This document shows positions 42,973 through 51,139 of a DNA stretch of 64,000 bases, one piece after another; within the stretch, counting starts at the first letter, position 1; the number at the start of each line of letters is the position of its first letter. The notes beneath the pieces are model-generated. The model searched no databases, was not told the DNA's origin, and was given only the letters and a program-made list of their open reading frames with translations. A program made the translations under genes and the position numbers. The stretch comes from an alpha proteobacterium SCGC AAA536-G10 (GTDB lineage: Bacteria > Pseudomonadota > Alphaproteobacteria > Puniceispirillales > Marisalimonadaceae). The stretch is from contig ARQU01000001.1 in NCBI GenBank assembly GCA_000384615.1, forward strand, positions 62,001-126,000, written 5' to 3'.

Positions 42973-43647
42973 ATGAAAGCTCTAATTTTAAAAAATATCA
43001 ACATAGAAAATTTTAATTTTAAATCAGTTTGGACTATAATTTTGTTAATACCATTATTGGTATTCATCTTTATTCCAGAGGATTTTAGCTCAATTATTAC
43101 TTTTGCATCGAAAGCTTTGATGGGAACTATCCCTTTTATATTATTTGCAGTTAGTTTGGTAGCTTATTTAAAAGCAAGTGGTGCTGAAAGTTTAGTTTCA
43201 AAAGCTTTTAAAGGTAAAGAAGTTAGAACTATTTTTATTGCAACTCTTGTTGGTGGACTTGCTCCTTTTTGTTCATGTGAAGTTATCCCATTTATAGCAA
43301 GTATGCTTGCTTTAGGTGTCCCACTTTCAGCTGTAATGGCTTTCTGGTTGTCATCTCCATTAATTGATCCTCCAGCATTATTAATCACTGCGAGTGCTCT
43401 AAGTTGGGATTATGCAATTGCAAAAACAGTATCTGCTTTGGCAATTGGATTAATTGGTGGTTTTGGTATTTATTTTTTATCAAAATTTGGAATGTTCTCT
43501 CATCCATTAAAACAGCAAAACAAAAATGATTGTGGATCTTGTTGTGGCACTACAGACCCCTTTAATCAAGATCTTGAATTAAAGTTTTGGAATAAAACTG
43601 AAAGAATAAATATATTTAAAGAGGTGTTTTACGCTGGTAGGGTATAA
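42973..43647 (+). pseudogene. COG0701-type permease, truncated after the N-terminal half
   Basis: GGLAPFCSCEVIPFIASMLALGVPLSAVMAFWLSSPLIDPPALLIT motif; ORF ends abruptly as ...FKEVFYAGRV* without the second permease half. Confidence 0.75.
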
Positions 43648-43811
43648 ACGCCACTTTAGTTGGTGCGTAATACGGTGAAGGCTAACACTTGAATTCTTGG
43701 GCTCAACTGTCGTCATAGAGGCAAAAAAAATAATCAGGGCTGAAACAAGCGTGAACTAAGGGATGTTTATGGTATCTTGTTGATAAGGTCTGTTTTGATC
43801 AGAAAATTTGT

Positions 43812-43830
43812 GGTGGGTAGAATGGTGGGT
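43812..43830 (+). repeat. GGTGGGT direct doublet, period 12
   Basis: GGTGGGTagaatGGTGGGT read directly. Confidence 0.6.
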
Positions 43831-43960
43831 GAATGTATTTAACGATTAATAATATCAATTAAATCAATAACTTATGAATATATAATGACGGATGGGGTGT
43901 CAGCCAAAGTGATCTCTAACCAATTGATTTGAATCAATAAAATAGAGGGCCATTAATCTT

Positions 43961-43979
43961 GTCCCACTAATTGTCCCAC
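43961..43979 (+). repeat. GTCCCAC direct doublet, period 12 (left end of element)
   Basis: GTCCCACtaattGTCCCAC read directly. Confidence 0.7.
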
Positions 43980-43994
43980 AAAATATTTATAAAG

Positions 43995-44130
43995 TAGGGG
44001 GTTACTGCACCCTTCATCTAATCAACATTGATCAATGGTCAAGAGTGGTCTGCCCAATGACCGTAGTCCATTGAACACGGACCAGGGTTCAAGGATGGGT
44101 TGATGGAGTTGGTGGCTTGTAATTTTGTTT
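43995..44130 (+). repeat. Direct repeat R1 (~125 bp)
   Basis: ggggttactgcacccttcatctaatcaacattgatcaatggtcaagagtggtctgcccaatgaccgtagtccattgaacacggaccagggttcaaggatg; near-identical to R2 at ~47820. Confidence 0.9.
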
Positions 44131-44195
44131 GATTTTAGAATATCTTTAAATTAAATATTTATATTATTAACTTTTATCTGACTTTTATTTTTAAA

Positions 44196-45344
44196 ATGAA
44201 AATAGACCCTTTTAAAATATCCTATCCCAAACAAAGAATTGTGGAAATCAAAGAAAAAGTTGAAATGTTTCCATGGCATGAAATGCCTAAAGAAGGTGGC
44301 TGGTCTTTTGGAACAAATATAGATTACATGAAGAATTTAGCTGATTATTGGACCAAGAAATATGACTGGGAATCTCAAGAGCTTAGATTGAATCAACAGC
44401 CTAATTATAAAACAAAAGTAGATGATATTGATATTCATTTCATTTTTAAAAAATCTTCTTCCCCGAAGGCTATTCCGTTAATTTTAATTCACGGATGGCC
44501 CGGCTCAATAGTTGAATTTCTGGAAATCATTGAACCACTTTGTGAACCAGAAAAATATGGGAATAAAGATGAAATTTGTTTTGATATTATTGCGCCCTCT
44601 ATTCCTGGTTTTGCATTTTCTGGGAAACCAGCTAATCCGATTGGACCAAGAAGAATTGCTGAGATTTTTAATAAACTAATGACGGAAAACCTTGGTTATG
44701 AAAGATATGTTGCTCAAGGAGGTGATTGGGGTAGTGCAATTTCTACATGGCTTGGTTTTGATCACTCAAAAAATTGTAAAGGTATTCATATTAACATGCT
44801 TCCAGCAAGACATATTGATGGGCCAAAAACTGAGGAAGAAAAAAATTGGGATAAGCAATTTAATATAGATTATGTCTCTCAAAGCGGATATTTTGCTATA
44901 CAAAGTACAAAACCTCAAACACTTAGTTACGCCATGATGGAGAGCCCTGTAGGTGTGGCTGCTTGGATAGTAGAAAAATTTTACCATTGGTCTGATTTAA
45001 AAGATGGAAGTCTAGATTTGACATACCAAAAAGATGATTTGTTAACCAATATTATGATCTATATCCTTACTAAATCATTCAATACATCATCTTGGATTTA
45101 TTATGGCAGAGTCAAAGAAGGAGGACGAATACTTTCCAAGGAAGGGAAAAGAGTAGAGGTTCCAACTGGATGTGCTGTTTATCCAAAAGAGTTTTTAACA
45201 TGGCCTCCTAAGTCATATGTGGAAAGGCTTTTTAACCTGGTGCATTGGACTGAAATGAACAAAGGTGGTCATTTTGCAGCTCTTGAGCAACCCTCATCTC
45301 TAATAAAAGACATTCAAGACTTTTACAAAAAAGTTTGGTTGTAA
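44196..45344 (+). CDS. Epoxide hydrolase (alpha/beta hydrolase with EHN N-terminal domain)
   Basis: PFKISYPKQRIVEIKEKVEMFPW..., LILIHGWPGSIVEFLEIIEPL, AQGGDWGSAIS nucleophile elbow, GGHFAALEQP. Confidence 0.92.
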   Translation: MKIDPFKISYPKQRIVEIKEKVEMFPWHEMPKEGGWSFGTNIDYMKNLADYWTKKYDWESQELRLNQQPNYKTKVDDIDIHFIFKKSSSPKAIPLILIHGWPGSIVEFLEIIEPLCEPEKYGNKDEICFDIIAPSIPGFAFSGKPANPIGPRRIAEIFNKLMTENLGYERYVAQGGDWGSAISTWLGFDHSKNCKGIHINMLPARHIDGPKTEEEKNWDKQFNIDYVSQSGYFAIQSTKPQTLSYAMMESPVGVAAWIVEKFYHWSDLKDGSLDLTYQKDDLLTNIMIYILTKSFNTSSWIYYGRVKEGGRILSKEGKRVEVPTGCAVYPKEFLTWPPKSYVERLFNLVHWTEMNKGGHFAALEQPSSLIKDIQDFYKKVWL

Positions 45345-45409
45345 GGACAGAATTAACTTAAGGCTTTATAATTGATATCTGGCCATTAGTTAGTTGCCTG
45401 GAGGAGCAT

Positions 45410-47332
45410 CTAATTTTTAAGATAAGGGTAGCTTTTAACATCAAGAATTCTGATCATAAAATTGTACAACCCTTTACCTTTTTGTTCCACTGCATCCCTA
45501 ATCGCTAGATGAATATTGCTGGAATTTTCAACCTCCAAGATCATCATTCTCTGTCCAACTGTGAAATTAGCATTAGTCAGTTTCTGAGGGATATCTTCAA
45601 TGATGCTATTCAGACGCTCAATATTAGCTTTAAGCCATTTCTCTTCAAGATCTTCCTCTCCTGCTGGAAATATATAGCGTCGATCAACCAGTTGTTTAAT
45701 GTGAAGAACACGCTCAGCAATTTCTTGAAGTTTTGAATAACCTCCAATAGCACTAACTGCGTCTCTTATGTCACGATTAAATCCAGTGCCGTCAGGACGA
45801 AGCATTGGGTTTGGGGGCATGGCATAAAAGGGTAGTGCAGGCGGAGGTTCTGGCGAGTTACATTCATTAGCGCAGTCAAGTATATGCTCAATAGCCTTTA
45901 ATGACGCTGAATCCTTAAGCAGCGAGGCTGAAATTTTCTGGCGTAGCGTCGGCTTTGGCAGACCAGCTTTAACTAATTTTTCTTCGGCAATTGGGATTCC
46001 ATTGGGGCGATCAACAGCCTTCTTATACTTATCTGAAGTCCTCAGTTTAAGTTGCAATAAAGCTTTTGTTATAAGCTTTTTGCTAGTACTAGACGGAACT
46101 TTTCCGTGACGCCCCACAAGATAATCAGCAATGCCAGGATAAAGAGAATGGTATTTTTCACGGCCTTCTAACTGGTGCCAGAGTGATAGTGCAGCCTGAC
46201 CGGTAGTATTCGCTGCATAAGGCGTAACTTGAGTTGGTTGACCAAGATCTTCTAGGATTTCTGCTTGCATTTGATATATTGCAATCTGAATTTGGTCCCA
46301 ATCAGCGTGATGACCATTTACTCCAAGAAGGCGTCCAAGATTCTCCACCAGTCCAGGTATTGATTTAAGCGTTGCAGATGCACCACCTGGTGTGCGTGCG
46401 TAATACATGGCTTCTACAAGTTCAGAATTATAACGTGACTCGAAATCACGATATTGAAAACGTAACCCATAAAGGGAAGACATACTAGCCTTGATAGCAT
46501 CATAATTTAATTGCGGGGATTTTGCAGCAACTCTTTCATCAGGATAATTCCTTATGAGGTTTAACATCTTGTTCATACTTGGTTGTGCTGTTGACCCTGC
46601 AAGAGCTGGATGTTGTACATCCAATGTTATATCCTTATCCAATTCCACAGCAGCCAAAGCCGCAGCCATGTAGCAGACAGGAGCCTCACCAAAAGTGGAG
46701 TGTGCGTGAATGGTTATATCTTGGTCAGGAAATCGCTTATATAATGATGATACAAGTTCATATACAAAATAGGCACGTAATCTTCCACTAGCGGACTTCA
46801 AATAAAATCCTTTATGGCCAAGTTCTATAAGTTCTTCAGCAAAAACTAGACATCTGGCAACAGTTACGTTTGGATTATCTTCAATACAAATTGTTCCTTG
46901 TGCTATAATATCATAACCCTCACCTTGAGCTTCTGTGACAGCCTGAGCAACACCAGAAAGACATGCTGCATCATTTAGTCCGTGGAAATTCTGCAGGATA
47001 TTCACCCCCATTTTTGCATATTCAAAAACTAGCCCTTTTATTACATCATAGGATTGAGGCTCATAACCAAGAAGAAAATCACCACGGATCAGAGCAGACT
47101 GCCGTACCCCATGACTTTTAAAATGTAAAAGCAGTTTTTCAACTTCTGCCCATTCGTTACGGTTTTTTTTGGCAAAAATATCAAAAAAGGTACCGCCACC
47201 TGTCTGAATAGCATCAGTGCCAATCAGATGAGCAGTTGGATAAGCATCTATCATTTCCTGGGCAGACGGGTTCGTTCCAAATAAAGACTGAATGGAGTCT
47301 CGGAATACATCTTGGAATTTTATTTTTGACAT
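45410..47332 (-). CDS. Divergent carboxyltransferase-domain protein (PycB/OadA-like, HMGL fold) lacking a biotinyl domain
   Basis: RDSIQSLFGT, IRGDFLLGYEPQSYDVI, ITIHAHSTFG, HPALAGSTAQPSMN, ARTPGGASATLKSIPG; C-terminus has no MKM biotinylation motif. Confidence 0.75.
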   Translation of the reverse strand: MSKIKFQDVFRDSIQSLFGTNPSAQEMIDAYPTAHLIGTDAIQTGGGTFFDIFAKKNRNEWAEVEKLLLHFKSHGVRQSALIRGDFLLGYEPQSYDVIKGLVFEYAKMGVNILQNFHGLNDAACLSGVAQAVTEAQGEGYDIIAQGTICIEDNPNVTVARCLVFAEELIELGHKGFYLKSASGRLRAYFVYELVSSLYKRFPDQDITIHAHSTFGEAPVCYMAAALAAVELDKDITLDVQHPALAGSTAQPSMNKMLNLIRNYPDERVAAKSPQLNYDAIKASMSSLYGLRFQYRDFESRYNSELVEAMYYARTPGGASATLKSIPGLVENLGRLLGVNGHHADWDQIQIAIYQMQAEILEDLGQPTQVTPYAANTTGQAALSLWHQLEGREKYHSLYPGIADYLVGRHGKVPSSTSKKLITKALLQLKLRTSDKYKKAVDRPNGIPIAEEKLVKAGLPKPTLRQKISASLLKDSASLKAIEHILDCANECNSPEPPPALPFYAMPPNPMLRPDGTGFNRDIRDAVSAIGGYSKLQEIAERVLHIKQLVDRRYIFPAGEEDLEEKWLKANIERLNSIIEDIPQKLTNANFTVGQRMMILEVENSSNIHLAIRDAVEQKGKGLYNFMIRILDVKSYPYLKN

Positions 47333-47624
47333 AGCAATTTCTCAATACTATTAATGGTGACAAGTTGCTTAGCCACAAATCACAAATATTTTTAAGACTA
47401 TTTAAATACTTGTTATTTTCGTTTGAAATAAGTAATCTTAAACCAAATTCTAGTTTTCATAAATATCGTAGATAGGAAAAGGTACAAGTAAAATATTTAC
47501 AAGCCTTGTTACCTGGCAATTTCTAAAATCTGTTTATAAAGTGTGCAATATTTTAACAAATTGTCTAAAGTTAGCGATCAAGGCATCAAGAATTTTTCAA
47601 ATTTAAACTAAATCAAAGTATGTT

Positions 47625-47643
47625 GTAGACTAATTTGTAGACT
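47625..47643 (+). repeat. GTAGACT direct doublet, period 12
   Basis: GTAGACTaatttGTAGACT read directly. Confidence 0.6.
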
Positions 47644-47819
47644 GAATAAATATTGGATTATAAGATATAAAAATAACAGATGGTTATTATGAAATAACGA
47701 GGTTCCCTCCGCCATAATATAATATTAAGATATTGATTTTATTAAATTTATTTTTAAATAAATATAGTTATCCACAACTCTACCCTCAATAAAGTATAAG
47801 AATAAACTCATATATTATT

Positions 47820-47956
47820 GTGGGGTTACTGCACCCTTTTCCTAATCAACATTGGTCAATGGTCAGGGGGTGGTCTGCCCATTGACCGTAGTCCATTGAA
47901 CACGGACCAGGGTTCAATGATGAATAAGCAGAGTTGAGGTCTAATAAATTTGTTTG
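47820..47956 (+). repeat. Direct repeat R2 (~125 bp), same orientation as R1
   Basis: tggggttactgcacccttttcctaatcaacattggtcaatggtcagggggtggtctgcccattgaccgtagtccattgaacacggaccagggttcaatgatga; contains stems ggtcaatgg/ccattgacc and cattgaac/gttcaatg. Confidence 0.9.
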
Positions 47957-48094
47957 AAATTTACTTTCCATGATTTAAGACATGAGGCAATATCAAGGAT
48001 ATTTGAAAAAGGATTGAATGTTCCAGAGGTTGCATCAATCAGTGGTCATAAGGCAGCTAGTCAGTTGCTTAGGTATGTCCAAGTAAATATTTAA
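47945..48094 (+). pseudogene. Tyrosine recombinase/integrase C-terminal catalytic remnant
   Basis: Frame from 47957 reads [45 protein letters not shown], with catalytic HxLRH, GH and Y motifs; no N-terminal part in frame. Confidence 0.85.
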
Positions 48095-48258
48095 TTAAAA
48101 AATTACATTTATCGAAAGTTTTCCTATAAACTTAGATATGCATAAACTTAAATTAATAATATTGACAATTATCTTTTCTTTCGTATCAAAAATATTACTA
48201 GCAGAGATGCGTGCGATAGTTTCCTTAAATTGGGGTAAAATGTCACATGAAGTTTATT

Positions 48259-48711
48259 CTACAGTTCTAGCAAGATGTACCATTGTCTCCCAATTAATTT
48301 TGTCTTCCATGAAGGTTTATTAAGTGCATAAACCTTGTATATACATTCTTTAAAGGTAATTAATAATCCTTTTTCCCTTAATCTTTCCTGTATTGGGTCA
48401 ATTCCCGATTTGGCAAGTTTATTATATTGATATGCTAAATCTCTAGCATCACTTAGATTCACAAAAGAAAGACTTCCAAGGCCCATGTCTCTTCTTTTAC
48501 CGTTAATACTTAATCTTAGTATCCAGCGACGTGAACCTGTATCTTCAATTTTAAGATAAAGGTTATTACCATCACTATATCTACCAGGTACTTTTAATTT
48601 TTTTAAAGCTAATGGAGTTAGCTTATTTTTATTTCGCAATTTCTGTCCCACAATTTGTCCCACAATTTTACCGCAGGTTGAATCGGACAGCAAGGAACAA
48701 TTTACAAACAA
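48259..48711 (-). pseudogene. P4-type (DUF4102) integrase N-terminal remnant adjacent to tRNA-Ser
   Basis: KLTPLALKKLKVPGRYSDGNNLYLKIEDTGSRRWILRLSINGKRRDMGLGSLSFVNLSDARDLAYQYNKLAKSGIDPIQERL; truncated at ~150 aa, no catalytic domain. Confidence 0.85.
48645..48663 (+). repeat. GTCCCAC direct doublet, period 12 (right end of element)
   Basis: GTCCCACaatttGTCCCAC read directly; lies inside the 5' part of the integrase ORF (minus strand VGQIVGQ). Confidence 0.7.
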
Positions 48712-48789
48712 AATAGCTGTAAATTATTGTAATTAATAGATAATTTATTACAACTTTTGACTTATTAATTATATAAGATTTTAGGGATA

Positions 48790-48879
48790 TGGCGGATGGG
48801 GTGGGATTCGAACCCACGGAAAGCTTTCACCTTCGCCGGTTTTCAAGACCGGTACTTTCAACCGCTCAGTCACCCATCC
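48790..48879 (-). tRNA. tRNA-Ser (anticodon TGA), CCA encoded
   Basis: Minus strand: GGATGGGTGACTGAGCGGTTGAAAGTACCGGTCTTGAAAACCGGCGAAGGTGAAAGCTTTCCGTGGGTTCGAATCCCACCCCATCCGCCA; acceptor GGATGGG/CCCATCC, long variable arm, T-loop GGTTCGAATCC. Confidence 0.95.
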
Positions 48880-49198
48880 GTTTATTAGTTTGTTGTTTAC
48901 CTGAGGTCAGGGGATATGGCAAGGATATTATATTATTTAATTTAGGTATAAATATCTATATTTTCTATATGTTATATTGAAAAGTTGAAACAAAATTTGA
49001 CACACAGATTAGCATTTAGTTTGGTAAGTGATTGATATAGAATAGTTTTTTAAACTAGCTTTATTATGATAGTAATTGATAATAATAATTGTTTATATAT
49101 TATTTATTTTTTGTAAATGAATAAATATTTTACTAAAATTATTATTCTTTATTGTTAAAATTAAGATATGGTAAATATTAACATTTTGGAGTACTTCA

Positions 49199-50173
49199 AT
49201 GACTATAATTAGAACGTTTAAAGTCTATATATTTGTATTCATATCTTTAAATTTACTATCCTATAATGCTCTCTCAAACGATTTATTTAATTCTTTTGTA
49301 ACATTAATATCTAAAGAGGCTAAGACAAAAGGTGTATCTTTAGAAGTAATTAAAGATTTTAAGAGTAAAGTTTCATTTATTCCTCGAGTTATCGAATTAG
49401 ATAGATCTCAGCCTGAATTTAAATTAACCTTAAATCAATATTTATCTAGGGTTGTTACTCCAACAAGAATTAAAAAAGCGAATATAAAATTTAAAAAAAA
49501 CAAAAAATTATTACATATAATTGGTAAACATTATGGAGTTCAACCTCGATTTTTAGTTGCATTATGGGGAATAGAAACTGACTTTGGAAGATTAACTGGA
49601 GGTTTTTCGGTAGTTTCTGCTTTATCCACATTAGCATTTGAAGGTAGAAGGCATGAATATTTTAAAAAAGAATTGTTTAATGCTCTTAAAATTATAAATG
49701 ATGGACATATTACATTAAATAAAATGACCGGATCATGGGCAGGTGCAATGGGACAATGTCAATTTATGCCGTCAAGTTTTATTAATTATGCTCATGACTG
49801 GGACAAAGATGGAAGTAAAAATATTTGGACATCTAAGCCAGATGTTTTTGCTTCTGCAGCTAATTATTTAAATAAAGTTGGATGGTCTAACAGAATCACT
49901 TGGGGTAGAAAAGTTTTCATTGGTGAATACAATAAAAAATTAAAAAAAGATAAATATTATTTATTAAGTAAGTGGTCATCAAATGGTATTCTAAGTGAAA
50001 ACAAAAATGAATTACCAAATGTTAAAATAAAAGCTCGTCTTATAACACCAGTTAAATATGGAGATTATGGTTATTTAGTTTATAATAACTTCGAATCACT
50101 TTTGAATTGGAATAGATCAAACTATTTTGCAATAGCTGTTGGTAAATTATCGGATGCTATTCATGAAAACTGA
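49199..50173 (+). CDS. mltB: Lytic murein transglycosylase (MltB family)
   Basis: YGVQPRFLVALWGIETDFGRLTGGFSVVSALSTLAFEGRR, GSWAGAMGQCQFMPSSF. Confidence 0.93.
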   Translation: MTIIRTFKVYIFVFISLNLLSYNALSNDLFNSFVTLISKEAKTKGVSLEVIKDFKSKVSFIPRVIELDRSQPEFKLTLNQYLSRVVTPTRIKKANIKFKKNKKLLHIIGKHYGVQPRFLVALWGIETDFGRLTGGFSVVSALSTLAFEGRRHEYFKKELFNALKIINDGHITLNKMTGSWAGAMGQCQFMPSSFINYAHDWDKDGSKNIWTSKPDVFASAANYLNKVGWSNRITWGRKVFIGEYNKKLKKDKYYLLSKWSSNGILSENKNELPNVKIKARLITPVKYGDYGYLVYNNFESLLNWNRSNYFAIAVGKLSDAIHEN

Positions 50174-51122
50174 TATATTTTTTAATAAACTAATAAGTTT
50201 TCCAGAAAAAAATACTTTAAAATTGAAACAAACTTATATTTTTCTTTCAATTTTTTTTATTCAAAGCTGTACTTCAGGAGTTGAAGTGGCGGTAAACGTA
50301 GGTAAAAAATATTTAATTCCAAAAGAAGATAGATCTCTAATAGCTAATCCAATATACAAAATTGGTAATAAGTATAAAGTCAAAGGAAAATTTTATTTTC
50401 CTAAGAAAGATTTTTCATATAACAAAACTGGCATTGCATCTTGGTATGGTCCCAAATTTCATGGAAAACTTACTGCTAATGGAGAAATTTATAATCAAAA
50501 TGCACTAACTGCTGCACATAAAACGTTACCTATGCCTAGTGCAGTTAAAGTAACTAATTTACAAAATAATAAGTCAATTATTTTGAGAATTAACGACAGG
50601 GGACCTTTTGTTAATGATAGGATCATTGATTTGTCTTCCAAAGCAGCTGACTTATTAGATTTAAAAAGAAAGGGAACTGGGCTAGTTAGAGTTGTTATAC
50701 TTAAAGAAAAAAGCATACTTCTTGAGGAGTTAGCTAAAAAAGGTTCTTTTCCTGAAATTATAGACTTAACTAAAATAGAACTTCCAAAAATTAGCATTCC
50801 TAAAATAACTTCTGTAAGAATTGATGGAACGAAAAAAAAATACAATAAAGTAAAAAAAAATATAAACTATAATCTTAATAATTTTAAAAAAGAATATAAA
50901 ATATATATACAGTTGGCATCATTTAGTTCACTTCAAAATGCAAAAATAATGAAAGAAAAAATTTCATATATAAAAAGAGTTAAAATATATAAAAGATTTA
51001 AAATGAATAAAACTCTTTATCAAGTCAAAGCTGGTCCATTTACAAGTGTTGAAAAAGTTGACGAATTTCATGCTTTGTTATTACAAAAAGGAATGCAAGG
51101 TGCTAAAATTATTATTGAATAG
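50139..51122 (+). CDS. rlpA: Septal ring lytic transglycosylase RlpA family with SPOR-like C-terminus (start likely 50163)
   Basis: GIASWYGPKFHGKLTANGEIYNQNALTAAHKTLPMPSAVKVTNL, RINDRGPFV; C-terminal SPOR-like YIQLASFSSLQNA. Confidence 0.93.
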   Translation: MVNYRMLFMKTDIFFNKLISFPEKNTLKLKQTYIFLSIFFIQSCTSGVEVAVNVGKKYLIPKEDRSLIANPIYKIGNKYKVKGKFYFPKKDFSYNKTGIASWYGPKFHGKLTANGEIYNQNALTAAHKTLPMPSAVKVTNLQNNKSIILRINDRGPFVNDRIIDLSSKAADLLDLKRKGTGLVRVVILKEKSILLEELAKKGSFPEIIDLTKIELPKISIPKITSVRIDGTKKKYNKVKKNINYNLNNFKKEYKIYIQLASFSSLQNAKIMKEKISYIKRVKIYKRFKMNKTLYQVKAGPFTSVEKVDEFHALLLQKGMQGAKIIIE

Positions 51123-51139
51123 GTTTGTAAAGGTTATCT

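Larger units (their letters stand above)
43887..48803. mobile_element. Candidate integrated element inserted at the tRNA-Ser 3' end (decayed)
   Basis: attL-like core GaCGGATGGGGTG at 43887-43899 matches 12/13 the tRNA-Ser 3'-end GgCGGATGGGGTG at 48791-48803; integrase N-terminus adjacent to the tRNA; matching GTCCCAC doublets near both ends. Confidence 0.6.

Noticed and set aside
44090-44101. GGATGGG in R1 as another copy of the tRNA-Ser acceptor
   Set aside because: Only 7-8 nt match, inside the R1 repeat and not followed or preceded by further core sequence; likely chance.
48138-48323. 61-aa ORF with a signal-peptide-like start (MHKLKLIILTIIFSFVSKILLAEM)
   Set aside because: Possibly the start of a lost secreted protein, but it runs antisense into the integrase remnant and has no recognisable mature domain; too weak to call.
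48789-48980. ORF MADGVGFEPTESFHLRRFSRPVLSTAQSPIR...
   Set aside because: It is the antisense strand of tRNA-Ser(TGA); this type of peptide is a common spurious prediction over serine tRNAs.
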